Assembly: GCF_000013885.1 (NCBI RefSeq)
Contig: NC_007964.1
Span: 3,892,001 to 3,956,000 of the forward strand
Source: Nitrobacter hamburgensis X14
Lineage (GTDB): Bacteria; Pseudomonadota; Alphaproteobacteria; Rhizobiales; Xanthobacteraceae
Direction of reading: 5' to 3'
DNA length: 64,000 bases
In this document: one piece after another, positions 19,270-28,372 of the stretch
How positions within the stretch are numbered: position 1 is the first letter of the stretch
Layout: each line of letters starts with the position of its first letter
Notes under the pieces: model-generated
Database searches by the model: none
The model's input: the letters and a program-made list of their open reading frames with translations, nothing else
What the model was told of the DNA's origin: nothing
Translations under genes and position numbers: made by a program

Positions 19270-19380
19270 CATCGTACGCGGGCTTGACCCGCGTATCCAT
19301 TATTTTTCAAAGGGATGGATGGCCGGGCATAGGCTAGCGGAAGCGACGCCGCTCTTCGAACGGCTGCGCCCGGCCATGAC
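19270..19380. repeat. CGGGCTTGACCCG palindromic repeat
   Basis: ACGCGGGCTTGACCCGCGTA with ATCCATT/GATGGAT arms and a terminal CCGGCCATGAC. It fills the space between the convergent flippase and bdhA genes. Confidence 0.88.
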
Positions 19381-19385
19381 AACGC

Positions 19386-20174
19386 CTACTCCGCCGTCCA
19401 GCCGCCGTCGATCGACAGGTTGCTTCCGGTGATCTGGCTGGCATCGTCGCCGCACAGAAAGAGCGCCAGGGCGGCGACCTGCTCCACGGTGACGAACTGC
19501 TTGGTCGGCTGCGCCGCAAGCAGCACGTCGTTGATGACCTGCTCCTTGGTCATGTCGCGCGCCTTCATGGTGTCGGGGATCTGCTTCTCGACCAGCGGCG
19601 TCCAGACATAGCCGGGGCTGATGCAGTTGCAGGTGATCTTGTGGGCCGCAAGCTCCAGCGCCACCGTCTTGGTGAGGCCGGCGATGCCGTGCTTGGCGGA
19701 GACGTAGGCCGACTTGAAGGGCGAGGCCACCAGCGAATGCGCCGAGGCGGTGTTGATGATGCGGCCCCAGCCGCGCGTCTTCATGCCGGGGACAGCGGCG
19801 CGGATGGCGTGGAACGCCGACGACAGGTTGATAGCGATGATCGCGTCCCACTTCTCGATGGGAAACTCCTCGACCGGCGCGACGAACTGGATACCCGCAT
19901 TGTTGACGAGAATATCGACCGAGCCGAAGGTCGTTTCGCCCAGCGCAATCATGCCGGCGATCTCGGCGGGTTTTGTCATGTCGGCGGGCGAATGGACCGC
20001 CCTGACCTTGAACTCGGCCTCGATGGCGGAGCGTTCCTTCTCGATGTCGGCCGGCGCGCCGAACCCGTTGATCACGATATTGGCGCCGGCACTCGCAAAG
20101 GCGCGGGCATAGGCGAGGCCGATGCCGCTGGTCGAGCCGGTCACTACCGCGGTCTTGCCTTTCAGGTTCGTCAT
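19386..20174 (-). CDS. bdhA: D-3-hydroxybutyrate dehydrogenase
   Basis: Cytoplasmic short-chain dehydrogenase of 262 residues. It interconverts 3-hydroxybutyrate and acetoacetate with NAD and so mobilises polyhydroxybutyrate. TGSTSGIGLAYARAFA is the cofactor loop, NNAGIQFVAPVEEFP the structural motif, and the catalytic Ser, Tyr and Lys lie in INTASAHSLVASPFKSAYVSAKHG. Residues such as HSLVASPFKSAY and ISPGYVWTPLVEKQIP are characteristic of BdhA rather than generic SDRs. It lies 33 bases downstream of a patatin-like gene on the same strand, a pairing common in Rhizobiales. Confidence 0.93.
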   Translation of the reverse strand: MTNLKGKTAVVTGSTSGIGLAYARAFASAGANIVINGFGAPADIEKERSAIEAEFKVRAVHSPADMTKPAEIAGMIALGETTFGSVDILVNNAGIQFVAPVEEFPIEKWDAIIAINLSSAFHAIRAAVPGMKTRGWGRIINTASAHSLVASPFKSAYVSAKHGIAGLTKTVALELAAHKITCNCISPGYVWTPLVEKQIPDTMKARDMTKEQVINDVLLAAQPTKQFVTVEQVAALALFLCGDDASQITGSNLSIDGGWTAE

Positions 20175-20207
20175 CGTCTTCTCCTGTTCATGCGCGGGCG
20201 TCCGGCT

Positions 20208-21362
20208 TTACGGAGCACCCTTTTCATCCTCGGCGGTGAGGTCGTAAGTCACCATGGCCTCGCCACCCTGCCGCCGCGCCAGCCACTCCGGATGACGCAT
20301 CGAGAGATCGACGTCATGTTCGCCGGAGGACCAGTGCTCGGTCATGTTGAGACGCGAAAAATCGTAATCCTTCAGCGAGGCCTCGTAATTTTTGCGGCGA
20401 TAGATCAGGTGAACCACCGTGACGGTGTTTTCCTTGGCCGCCTGCTTGAGGAACTTGACCGAAGGATCATCCTTGAGATCGGCCGGCAGTTTCGAAATCA
20501 GGTCGCGCACCGCCTTGCGCGCGTTGTGAATCTGCTTGTTCTTGTCGGTGTTCATCCGGGTCCGGCTGGAGTAGCGGATGTTCTTTTCGCGATCGGCGGC
20601 CTCCAGCAGCGTGGTCGGCAACGGCCCGCGCGCGCTGAACAGATCGACCTGAAAGATCAAAAGATCGGACGCGGTCTTCTGATCCAGCACGTAATCCAGC
20701 GGCGTGTTCGAGGCGATGCCGCCGTCCCAGTAGTATTCGCCGCCGATCTCGATTGCCGGGAAACCGGGCGGCAGCGCGCCGGATGCCAGGATGTGCTCCG
20801 GACCGATCTTCTGCCGGGTGTTGTCGAAATAGGTGAAGTTGCCGGTCGCGATATTCACCGCGCCGACGCTGAGCCGCGTCGCCCCGCTATTGATGCGGTC
20901 GAAATCCACCAGCCGCTCGAGCGTCGCGCGCAGTGGCGCGGTGTCGTAATAGCTCAGGGATTGTGGGTCGGCCGACGGCCAGAACTGCGCCGGCGGAAAG
21001 CGCGGCGTGAAAAAGCCGGGCACGCCGAACGCCGCGATCATGGCCGCGCTGGTCTCGCTGAACAGCGAATGCGCGCGGTTATCCGGCAGCATCGGCTGCC
21101 AGGGGACCGGCGATGATGCCAACTCCCAGAATTCCCTGAGGCGCTCGACGCGCTTGTCGCGCGGGTTGCCCGCGATGATCGCAGCGTTGATCGCGCCGAT
21201 CGAGATGCCGGCGACCCACTCCGGCTCGAAATCGTGCCGGCCCAGCGCCTGATAGGCGCCGGCCTGATAGGAGCCGAGCGCGCCGCCGCCCTGAAGCACC
21301 AGCACGCACCGCGCCCGCGCCGGTATTGCCGATGAAGCCGGTTCGGGAGATATGGAATCCAT
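20208..21362 (-). CDS. Patatin-like phospholipase with DUF3734 C-terminal domain
   Basis: Predicted serine acyl hydrolase of 384 residues. It has the oxyanion-hole loop LQGGGALGSYQAG, the nucleophile elbow GISIG and the catalytic-dyad Asp in DGGIASNTPL. The C-terminal third (RQGGEAMVTYDLTAEDE at the end) corresponds to the DUF3734 extension. It heads the bdhA transcript, which suggests a role in polyhydroxybutyrate or lipid turnover, but the substrate is inferred from context only. Confidence 0.88.
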   Translation of the reverse strand: MDSISPEPASSAIPARARCVLVLQGGGALGSYQAGAYQALGRHDFEPEWVAGISIGAINAAIIAGNPRDKRVERLREFWELASSPVPWQPMLPDNRAHSLFSETSAAMIAAFGVPGFFTPRFPPAQFWPSADPQSLSYYDTAPLRATLERLVDFDRINSGATRLSVGAVNIATGNFTYFDNTRQKIGPEHILASGALPPGFPAIEIGGEYYWDGGIASNTPLDYVLDQKTASDLLIFQVDLFSARGPLPTTLLEAADREKNIRYSSRTRMNTDKNKQIHNARKAVRDLISKLPADLKDDPSVKFLKQAAKENTVTVVHLIYRRKNYEASLKDYDFSRLNMTEHWSSGEHDVDLSMRHPEWLARRQGGEAMVTYDLTAEDEKGAP

Positions 21363-21454
21363 CAGACCCGCAAGTCAATTGTCGCAGGCCTTACCGTGGC
21401 GTCGGTTCGCGCTCGCGTCAATCAGCGCAGAGCCGACCGCGTATCACGCAACGG

Positions 21455-21961
21455 TTATCGCTGGTCGGTGGATGCCAGAACCAGTGTCCAGAACACCTTG
21501 TATTTGGTGTCCGGAGCATAGCTCGCGGCGATGCCCAGTTTCGTGACGCCGTTCTTCAGCATGTTCGCCCGATGGGGAGGCGAATCGCGCCAGCCCGAGA
21601 ACGCCTCGGCGAGGGTGTGATAGCCGGCGCCGATATTCTCGACCGCCAGCGTCGCCGGATAGCCCGCCGCCGCCAGCCGCTTGGGCAGCTTCCCGGCCAC
21701 GTCGTGATCCATCTTGTTGCGTTTGGCCATCGCCATCGATTGCGTTTCGGCGACCTGCATCAGTTCCGGATCGACCGTCACCGGGCCGAGCCCGTTATTG
21801 GCGCGATAGCCGGAAATCATCGAGGCGGCGACCGCGGGATCCAGCTTGGCTCCGCCGTGGGCCATGTCGAGATAGAACGCCGGCTGCTCCGGAGGCGGTT
21901 TGTCCGCGGCGCATCCGGCCAGAGCCAGAAGGCCGAGAATCGCGGCACAAGTGCGGATCAT
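21455..21961 (-). CDS. CAP/SCP-domain lipoprotein
   Basis: Exported protein of 168 residues. MIRTCAAILGLLALAGC is a lipoprotein signal with lipobox LAGC. The CAP domain shows the expected order: ASMISGYRANNGLGPVTVDPELMQVAETQSMAMAKRNKMDHD, AAENIGAG-like VENIGAGYHTLAEAFSGW, then SPPHRANMLKNGVTKLGIA. Bacterial CAP proteins are extracytoplasmic with poorly defined roles. The ATG at 21961 is chosen because it opens the lipoprotein signal and follows GGGGGGCTACGA; a start five codons earlier is open but poorer. Confidence 0.86.
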   Translation of the reverse strand: MIRTCAAILGLLALAGCAADKPPPEQPAFYLDMAHGGAKLDPAVAASMISGYRANNGLGPVTVDPELMQVAETQSMAMAKRNKMDHDVAGKLPKRLAAAGYPATLAVENIGAGYHTLAEAFSGWRDSPPHRANMLKNGVTKLGIAASYAPDTKYKVFWTLVLASTDQR

Positions 21962-22023
21962 TCGTAGCCCCCCCAATCAGCCGGAGTTGTTGCATACCAA
22001 CCATGGCTGAAAGGTGAACGATC

Positions 22024-23073
22024 TCACGTCGGGTCCGCGAAAATGCGGTAGCGCCGGGGCTGCAGGCCGACGACCTCGCCATCGCGAAGCTCGCGGTCGC
22101 GCGGCGCGTCGATTTCAATGATGGTTTCGCCCGCCCTGCCGGACAACGCGATATCGGCCCGCTGGATCGGACCGAAGGTCCGCACCCGCCGCACGGTCCC
22201 TTCGAGGCCGCCCCAACCGGGCGGACTGATCTGCATGTCGTGGCGGCGAACGAACAGTTTCGACGGCCCCGAACTGCCGTGCTCCGCGGCGATATTCAGC
22301 GGCGTGTCGCCGAGCCGGACAAAGCCGTCATCAACGTCGACCGGCAGAACGATCGACTCGCCGATGAAGCCGTGCACGAACGCCGTCTGCGGATTGTCAT
22401 AGACATCGCTCGGCGTTCCGATCTGCTCGATGCGCCCCTTGTCCATCACCACCACGCTGTTGGCGACTTCGAGCGCCTCCTCCTGATCGTGGGTCACGAA
22501 GATGGAGGTGACGTTGATTTCCTCGTGCAGCGAGCGCAGCCACGTCCGCAACTCCTTGCGCACCTTGGCGTCGAGCGCGCCGAACGGCTCGTCGAGCAAC
22601 AGAACGCGCGGCTCGATCGCAAGCGCGCGCGCCAGCGCGACGCGCTGGCGCTGGCCACCCGAGAGCTGGCCGGGGTAACGGCCGGACAGCCAGTCGAGCT
22701 GGACGAGGTCGAGCAGCTCCTTGACGCGCGCGCGGATGCCCACTTCATCCTTGCGAACGGCGCGGGGCTGGACCCGCAAACCGAATGCGACGTTCTCGAA
22801 CACCGTCATGTGGCGGAACAGTGCATAATGCTGGAAGACGAACCCGACGCTCCGCTCGCCTGCGCCGCGCGCCAGCGCATTCTCGCCGTCGAACGAGACA
22901 TCTCCGGAATCAGGCCAGTCGAGCCCGGCAATAATGCGCAGCAGCGTGGTCTTGCCGGACCCCGACGGCCCGAGCAGCGCCATCAGTTCGCCGTGCGGGA
23001 CCTTGAGATCGACATGGTCCAGCGCGGCGAAGGCCCCGAACTTTTTCACGATATTGCGGACTTCAATGGTCAC
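22024..23073 (-). CDS. cysA: Sulfate/thiosulfate ABC transporter ATPase
   Basis: ATP-binding subunit of 349 residues for sulfate import. Walker A GPSGSGKTT, the Q-loop FVFQHYALFRHMTVFEN, signature LSGGQRQRVALARAL, Walker B LLLDEPFGALD and the switch His in VTHDQEEALEV are present. A C-terminal TOBE-like regulatory domain follows. The GTG at 23073 begins the conserved MTIEVRNIVKKFG; it overlaps the end of cysW by 11 bases, implying translational coupling. It is the last gene of the leftward cys unit. Confidence 0.94.
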   Translation of the reverse strand: MTIEVRNIVKKFGAFAALDHVDLKVPHGELMALLGPSGSGKTTLLRIIAGLDWPDSGDVSFDGENALARGAGERSVGFVFQHYALFRHMTVFENVAFGLRVQPRAVRKDEVGIRARVKELLDLVQLDWLSGRYPGQLSGGQRQRVALARALAIEPRVLLLDEPFGALDAKVRKELRTWLRSLHEEINVTSIFVTHDQEEALEVANSVVVMDKGRIEQIGTPSDVYDNPQTAFVHGFIGESIVLPVDVDDGFVRLGDTPLNIAAEHGSSGPSKLFVRRHDMQISPPGWGGLEGTVRRVRTFGPIQRADIALSGRAGETIIEIDAPRDRELRDGEVVGLQPRRYRIFADPT

Positions 23074-23932
23074 TCGGTCGTTGTCCTTCGTCGAGATTTC
23101 GTTCCAGAACGGTCTTCGCCACCAGGGTGACCAGCGCCAGCATGGCCAGCAGCGAAGCGATCGCGAACGCCGATACGAACTGATATTCGTTGTAGAGGAT
23201 TTCGACCAGCAGCGGCATGGTGTTGGTCTCGCCGCGGATGTGACCGGAGACGACGGATACCGCCCCGAATTCGCCCATGGCGCGGGCATTGCAAAGCAGC
23301 ACGCCATACAGCAACCCCCACTTGATGTTCGGCAGCGTGACGCGGAAGAATGTCTGCAACCCCGAAGCGCCAAGCGACAGGGCCGCTTCCTCTTCCGCCG
23401 TCCCCTGCTCCTGCATCAGCGGAATCAGCGCGCGCGACACGAATGGAAAGGTCACGAAGGTCGTTGCCAGCGCGATGCCCGGCAACGCAAACAGAAGCTG
23501 GATGTTGTGGTCCTGCAACCAGGGTCCGACATAACCCTGCGCGCCGAACAACAGCACGAACACCAGACCGGAAATGACCGGGCTCACCGAGAACGGCAGA
23601 TCGACCAGCGAGATCAGGAGCGTCTTTCCGCGAAACTCGAATTTTGCGATCGCCCAGGCGGCGATCAGCCCGAAAAACAGATTGAGACCAACCGAAATCG
23701 CGGCGACCGCCAGCGTCAGCATGATCGCCGACTGCGCTTCGGGATCGGCAAGCGCGGCGAGATAGGCGTGCGCCCCTCTGGCGAATGCTTCCGCAAACAC
23801 GATCGCCAGTGGCAACACGATAAACACCGCGAGAAACAGGACGGTGAGGCCGATCAGCAGACCGCGCACCCAGCGCGGTTCGGAGCGGGCGTCGGTACGG
23901 TCAAGCGGAATCGCGATCGCGGTTTCGGACAT
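23063..23932 (-). CDS. cysW: Sulfate ABC transporter permease, CysW subunit
   Basis: Inner-membrane permease of 289 residues with about six helices. It contains the EAA-type loop EEEAALSLGASGLQTFFRVTLPNIKWGLLYGVLL that contacts the ATPase. The subfamily markers NARAMGEFGAVSVVSGHIRGETNTMPL identify CysW. The start MSETAIAIPLDR at 23932 lies 11 bases after cysT; longer in-frame readings translate the overlapped end of cysT in another frame and are artefacts. Confidence 0.94.
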   Translation of the reverse strand: MSETAIAIPLDRTDARSEPRWVRGLLIGLTVLFLAVFIVLPLAIVFAEAFARGAHAYLAALADPEAQSAIMLTLAVAAISVGLNLFFGLIAAWAIAKFEFRGKTLLISLVDLPFSVSPVISGLVFVLLFGAQGYVGPWLQDHNIQLLFALPGIALATTFVTFPFVSRALIPLMQEQGTAEEEAALSLGASGLQTFFRVTLPNIKWGLLYGVLLCNARAMGEFGAVSVVSGHIRGETNTMPLLVEILYNEYQFVSAFAIASLLAMLALVTLVAKTVLERNLDEGQRPSDH

Positions 23933-23943
23933 CGGCGTCACCT

Positions 23944-24780
23944 CTAATGCGTCGGGACGCGCAGCTGCGCCCAGCGTTGCAGGCGATTGATGACGAAGAT
24001 GACCAGGAACGCCACCACCAGCATCACGACGGCGATCGCGGTGGCATCGGCGTAGCGGAATTCGGAAAGCCGTATCACAATCAGGAGCGGCGCAATCTCC
24101 GACACGTTCGGCAGGTTGCCGGCGATGAAGATCACCGAACCGTATTCGCCGACCGCGCGCGCGAATGCGAGCGCAAAGCCCGTCAGCAGCGCGGGGAAAA
24201 GGCTCGGCAGAATCACCCGCCACACCGTCTGCCAGCGGCTGGCGCCGAGGCTCGCGGCGGCCTCCTCGATCTCCGGATCGAGATCGATCAGCACCGGCTG
24301 CACGGTGCGCACCACGAAGGGAATACCGATGAACACCATCGCGACGAAGATGCCGAGCGGCGTGAACGCGACCTTGATGCCAAGCTCGGCCAGCGGCGCG
24401 CCGAGCCAGCCGTTCTGCGCAAACAGCGTCGTCAGCGCGATACCCGCTACCGCGGTCGGCAACGCGAACGGAACATCGACGATCGCGTCCAAGATGCGGC
24501 GCCCGGGAAACCGGTAACGCACCAGCGCCCAGACAATGATGCTGCCCATCACCAGATTGACCAGCGCGGCGAGAAACGCGAGCCCGAACGAAATCTTCAG
24601 CGCATTCAATGTTCGCCGGCTGGTGACGATGTCAACGAACTGGGCGAAACTCAATTCGAACGATTTGAGAAACAGCCCGGCAAGAGGAATCAGAACGATG
24701 ATCCCGAGCCATGTCAGCGTCAGCCCCATGGTGAGGCCGAATCCCGGCAGAGTCCGTCGTCGTCCCGATCCTCCTATCAC
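23944..24780 (-). CDS. cysT: Sulfate ABC transporter permease, CysT subunit
   Basis: Inner-membrane permease of 278 residues paired with CysW. The first helix (LTMGLTLTWLGIIVLIPL), the DVPFALPTAVAGIALTTLFAQNGWLG block and the EAA-like loop EEAAASLGASRWQTVWRVILPSLFPALLTGFAL are all as in CysT/CysU. The GTG start at 24780 lies 24 bases downstream of the binding-protein gene. Also called cysU. Confidence 0.94.
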   Translation of the reverse strand: MIGGSGRRRTLPGFGLTMGLTLTWLGIIVLIPLAGLFLKSFELSFAQFVDIVTSRRTLNALKISFGLAFLAALVNLVMGSIIVWALVRYRFPGRRILDAIVDVPFALPTAVAGIALTTLFAQNGWLGAPLAELGIKVAFTPLGIFVAMVFIGIPFVVRTVQPVLIDLDPEIEEAAASLGASRWQTVWRVILPSLFPALLTGFALAFARAVGEYGSVIFIAGNLPNVSEIAPLLIVIRLSEFRYADATAIAVVMLVVAFLVIFVINRLQRWAQLRVPTH

Positions 24781-24804
24781 GTTGTTCTGCTCCGCCCCGT
24801 CGCA

Positions 24805-25794
24805 TCAGTTCTGGTAGATCTGATCGAAGATGCCGCCTTCGCCGAAGTGGACCTTCTGCGCCTTGGTCCAACCGCCGAACACGTCGTCGATCCTGAACAG
24901 CTCGACCTTGGGAAATGCATCGGCATACTCCTTGATCACTTCCGGATCGGTCGGACGGTAGTAGTTTCGCGCGGCGATCTCCTGCCCTTCCCGAGTATAC
25001 CAATATTTCAGATACGCCTCGGCAACAGCGCGCGTTCCCTTCCTGTCCACTACTTTGTCGACGACGGCGACCGGCGGTTCCGCCAGAATGGAGATCGAAG
25101 GCACCACGATCTCGAATTTGTCCTTTCCGAACTCCTTGAGCGCCAGAAAGGCCTCGTTCTCCCAGGCGAGCAACACGTCGCCAACGCCGCGCTCGACGAA
25201 GGTGACAGTGGAACCACGCGCGCCGGTATCGAGCACCGGGACGTGGGTGTAGATGTCGGCCACAAACTGTTTCGCCTTGTCCTCGCTGCCGAACTTCTTC
25301 AGCGCGAAACCCCATGCCGCGAGATAGTTCCAGCGCGCGCCGCCCGAGGTCTTGGGATTGGGCGTGATGACGCGGACGCCGGGTTTGATCAGATCGTCCC
25401 AGTCCTTGATACCCTTGGGATTGCCCTTGCGCACAAGGAAAACGATGGTGGACGTATAGGGCGAGGAATTTCGCGGCAACCGCTTCTGCCAGTCCTTGGC
25501 GAGCAGCCCCCGCTCGGCAATCGCATCGATATCATAGGCGAGCGCGAGGGTAACCACGTCGGCCTGCAAACCGTCGATCACCGAACGCGCCTGCTTTCCG
25601 GACCCGCCGTGGGACTGCTTGATCTCGACGCTCTTGCCGGTTTCTTTCTGGTAAGCCGCGGCGAATGCCTTGTTGAAATCGACGTAGAGCTCGCGCGTCG
25701 GATCGTATGAGACATTCAATAGCGACACGTCGGCAGCATACGCCGAACCTGCCCAGATCAATCCGGCAAGAACAACGAAAACACGACGAAGCAT
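24805..25794 (-). CDS. cysP: Sulfate ABC transporter substrate-binding protein
   Basis: Periplasmic sulfate-binding protein of 329 residues with a Sec signal peptide ending GSAYA. Family markers are VSLLNVSYDPTRELYVDFN, KQSHGGSGKQARSVIDGL (the anion-binding region), ITPNPKTSGGARWNYLAAW, and EAYLKYWYTREGQEIAARNYYRP. The ATG at 25794 has GGAG eight bases upstream. An ATG four codons earlier is possible but has poorer spacing. Sbp and CysP cannot be told apart with certainty from sequence alone. Confidence 0.92.
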   Translation of the reverse strand: MLRRVFVVLAGLIWAGSAYAADVSLLNVSYDPTRELYVDFNKAFAAAYQKETGKSVEIKQSHGGSGKQARSVIDGLQADVVTLALAYDIDAIAERGLLAKDWQKRLPRNSSPYTSTIVFLVRKGNPKGIKDWDDLIKPGVRVITPNPKTSGGARWNYLAAWGFALKKFGSEDKAKQFVADIYTHVPVLDTGARGSTVTFVERGVGDVLLAWENEAFLALKEFGKDKFEIVVPSISILAEPPVAVVDKVVDRKGTRAVAEAYLKYWYTREGQEIAARNYYRPTDPEVIKEYADAFPKVELFRIDDVFGGWTKAQKVHFGEGGIFDQIYQN

Positions 25795-25918
25795 TTTAAT
25801 CTCCATAAGGCCCGATCACGCGACGACCGCCAGAAGCCCATGAATGAAACTCGTCAAACGGCATGCTGAAGTCAACGAAACCACATTTCAATGTTTGCGA
25901 CGCCGCAGAGTCATTCCT

Positions 25919-26683
25919 CTACGAAGTCTTCATCGTGTGGATGCCGCATTCCGTCTTGGCTCTGTCGCGCCAGCGGCCGGCGCGCGCGTCTTCGCCGGCC
26001 TGCGCGCGGCTGGTGCACGGCATGCAGCCGACGGAGAGAAACCCCGACGCGACAAGCGGGTGCGGCGGTAGCTTCGCCGACGCATAGATCGCCTCGATGT
26101 CGGCGCGCGAGGCGTTCGCGAACGGATTGAACTTCAGCCGCGCGCCGTCGTCTTCCACGAATGGAATGTCGGCGCGCAGGCCGCCCTGAAACCGTTTGCG
26201 ACCGTTGATCCAGGCGTCGAACGGCTGCAGCGCGCGCACAAGCGGCTCCACTTTGCGGATGCGGCAGCAGGCATCCGGATCGGAGAACCACAAATCGCGA
26301 TCGGGATCCTCGCGCTTCAGCACATCCTCAGATGGCTGAATGGAGCGAACATCCGTCAGGCCGAGCGCGGCGATCAAGGTGTCGCGATAGGCCAGCGTCT
26401 CCTCAAACAGCCATCCGGTGTCGAGGAAGATCACGGGAATGGCCGGATCGACGTCCGCCATCACCTTCAACAGCGCCGCCGACTCGGTGCCGAACGACGA
26501 CACCAGCGCCAGCCGGTCGCGCCCGACCGTGCGCAGTGCCGCGGCGATCACGTCCGCAGGCCGGGCGTCGCGCAACGCGTCGTTGAGCGCCGCCGCGGGC
26601 GGCAATGCGGGAGTCCCTGTCGCTGCTGCCGGCTGTGTCATCGCGCTTGCCGCGACGCTCTTTTGTTCGGGCAGAGAGGTCAT
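25919..26683 (-). CDS. cysH: Adenylylsulfate (APS) reductase, thioredoxin-dependent, iron-sulfur type
   Basis: Cytoplasmic enzyme of 254 residues reducing activated sulfate to sulfite. It carries VSSFGTESAALLKV, LDTGWLFEETLAYRD, the Cys pair in DACCRIRKVEPL and the CxxC in GCMPCTSRA. Together these give the four Cys that bind a [4Fe-4S] cluster, as in APS-using rather than PAPS-using reductases. The catalytic Cys is in ECGIH near the C-terminus. The ATG at 26683 overlaps the cysG stop as ATGA; a start 18 codons earlier is open but would lie inside cysG. Confidence 0.93.
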   Translation of the reverse strand: MTSLPEQKSVAASAMTQPAAATGTPALPPAAALNDALRDARPADVIAAALRTVGRDRLALVSSFGTESAALLKVMADVDPAIPVIFLDTGWLFEETLAYRDTLIAALGLTDVRSIQPSEDVLKREDPDRDLWFSDPDACCRIRKVEPLVRALQPFDAWINGRKRFQGGLRADIPFVEDDGARLKFNPFANASRADIEAIYASAKLPPHPLVASGFLSVGCMPCTSRAQAGEDARAGRWRDRAKTECGIHTMKTS

Positions 26684-28116
26684 TCGGCGGCCATCTGAAA
26701 TGTATGAAACAGGGGAGTCGGGCTCGCGTTGCGCCATGGCGCGGAGTGCGAGACGACGTCGCCGATCACGAGGATGGCGGGTCCGCCGTCAATTTCACGA
26801 ACCAGCGCCGGCAGATGATCCAGCGTGCCGACGACGGATTTGGCATCGGGACGGGTGGCGCGCGCGAACACGCCGACCGGGGTTTCCGGCGAACGCCCGG
26901 CCGCCAGCAGGCCATCACGAATCGCGTTGGCCGCCGTGGTTCCCATGTAGACGACCACCGTCATCTTGCGGTCGGTCAGCGCCGACCAGTCGACGCTCGA
27001 AGCATCCCGCGCCTTGTGCGCGGTGAGGAAGGTGACGCGCAGCGCCTCGTGGCGGAAGGTCAGCGGCAATTCGGATTCCGCAGCCGCGCCGAGCCCGGCC
27101 GTGATTCCGGGAATGACCGAACAGGCGACGCCGGCCTCGCGCAGCGCCTCGATCTCTTCGCCGCCGCGGCCGAAAATGAAGGGATCGCCGCCCTTGAGGC
27201 GGACGGCACGCTGTCCGGACTTCGCGGCATCGATCAGCAACCGGTTGATGGCATCCTGTCCGATGCCGGGCTTGCCGACGCGGCGACCCACCGGGATCCG
27301 CACCGCGTCGCGGCGGGCGCGATCGAGAATCTCCGGCGAGACCAGCTCGTCGTAGAACACGATGTCGGCGTCCTGCAACGCGCGCAGCGCCTTGATGGTG
27401 AGCAGATCCGGATCGCCCGGCCCGGCGCCGACCAGCGTGACGCGGCCTTCGACAGTGCCGGGAGCGGATGCGCCCGCGTAGGCGGAGGGATCGGCGATTG
27501 CTTGCAGCGAGTCTTCGGCTTCATCGGAGCGGCCGGCGAGAACAGACGCGCCGATCGGGCCGTCCACCACACGCTCCCAGAAGCGGCGGCGCAGCGGCAT
27601 GTCGGGAATGCGCGCATGTACCGCCTTGCGCCAGCGCCCGATCAACGCCGCGAGGTCGCCGATTCGCGCCGGCAACAGCGCCTCGATGCGTTCGCGCACG
27701 CGCCGCGCCACCACGGGCGACGCACCGCCGGTGCCGACCGCCACCACCACGTCGCCGCGATCAACGATCGCCGGGACGATGAAACTCGAATGCGCGGGGT
27801 CGTCCATCACGTTGACGGGCAGACCGGACGCCCGCGCGCGCGCCGCTACAGTCACGCCGATCTCGCCGGCGCCGGCGCAAAACACCGCGACGATAGCGCC
27901 GAGGTCGGCCGCGCCGGGATTGGTTTCCAGACGCTCGATGCGCGAGGCGGCGACGGCATCGAGACCGGCGACCGCGAAGTCGCCGTCGGTTGCATGCCAG
28001 CGCACGCGCGCGCCCGCGGCGAGCAAAAGGCGCAGCCTGGCCCGCACCGGATCGCCCGCTCCGATCAGAAGGATCGGACCGGCTTTGGAATCAAGAAAGA
28101 TCGGGAGGAATTTCAT
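26680..28116 (-). CDS. cysG: Siroheme synthase (trifunctional CysG)
   Basis: A 478-residue fusion making siroheme, the cofactor of sulfite and nitrite reductases. Residues ~1-205 are the precorrin-2 dehydrogenase/ferrochelatase half: ILLIGAGDPVRARLRLLL as the NAD loop (GAG in place of the usual GGG) and VNVMDDPAHSSFIVPAIVDRG with the catalytic Asp region. Residues ~225-465 are the uroporphyrinogen-III methyltransferase: VTLVGAGPGDPDLLTIKA, RLKGGDPFIFGRGGEE and VIPGITAGLGAA. It is first in the leftward cys unit and overlaps cysH by four bases. The sulfite reductase gene cysI, expected to use siroheme, is not here. Confidence 0.93.
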   Translation of the reverse strand: MKFLPIFLDSKAGPILLIGAGDPVRARLRLLLAAGARVRWHATDGDFAVAGLDAVAASRIERLETNPGAADLGAIVAVFCAGAGEIGVTVAARARASGLPVNVMDDPAHSSFIVPAIVDRGDVVVAVGTGGASPVVARRVRERIEALLPARIGDLAALIGRWRKAVHARIPDMPLRRRFWERVVDGPIGASVLAGRSDEAEDSLQAIADPSAYAGASAPGTVEGRVTLVGAGPGDPDLLTIKALRALQDADIVFYDELVSPEILDRARRDAVRIPVGRRVGKPGIGQDAINRLLIDAAKSGQRAVRLKGGDPFIFGRGGEEIEALREAGVACSVIPGITAGLGAAAESELPLTFRHEALRVTFLTAHKARDASSVDWSALTDRKMTVVVYMGTTAANAIRDGLLAAGRSPETPVGVFARATRPDAKSVVGTLDHLPALVREIDGGPAILVIGDVVSHSAPWRNASPTPLFHTFQMAAE

Positions 28117-28372
28117 TCGACTCTGTCTGCTTTTCTTCTGCTTTGCGTCGGCAAGGGTTGACTGAAATTATTTTCTATTTATGTATCTTGCAAGCTCATC
28201 AAACAGAAAATTATTTCTTCTATGCGGGAACAAAAGTATAGAATTTTCTACTTCCAAACACCGCACGGACGAGATGCATCTTCTCACCCTCCGAAATCCA
28301 CAATTTCGGCGGCCGCTGATTTCGACGGTCAGCGGCGCGGCCGTCGACCGCGCAGCAAGCAAGGAGCAGGCC
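28117..28372. promoter_or_regulatory. Divergent promoter region of the two cys units
   Basis: AT-rich 256-base region between cysG (leftward) and cysD (rightward). Its clearest feature is an inverted repeat TTCTATGC (28218-28225) / GTATAGAA (28236-28243), one mismatch, ten-base spacer, the size and symmetry of a LysR-type regulator site. A related half-site TTTTCTATTTATGTAT lies at 28171-28186. A CysB/Cbl-like regulator is a reasonable guess for binding; its gene is not in the window. The cysD reading frame stays open through this region, but the cysD start has its own AAGGAG. Confidence 0.6.

Noticed and set aside
28181..28372. A 64-residue N-terminal extension of CysD.
   Set aside because: The region is AT-rich promoter sequence, and the start at 28373 has AAGGAG and the conserved family N-terminus.
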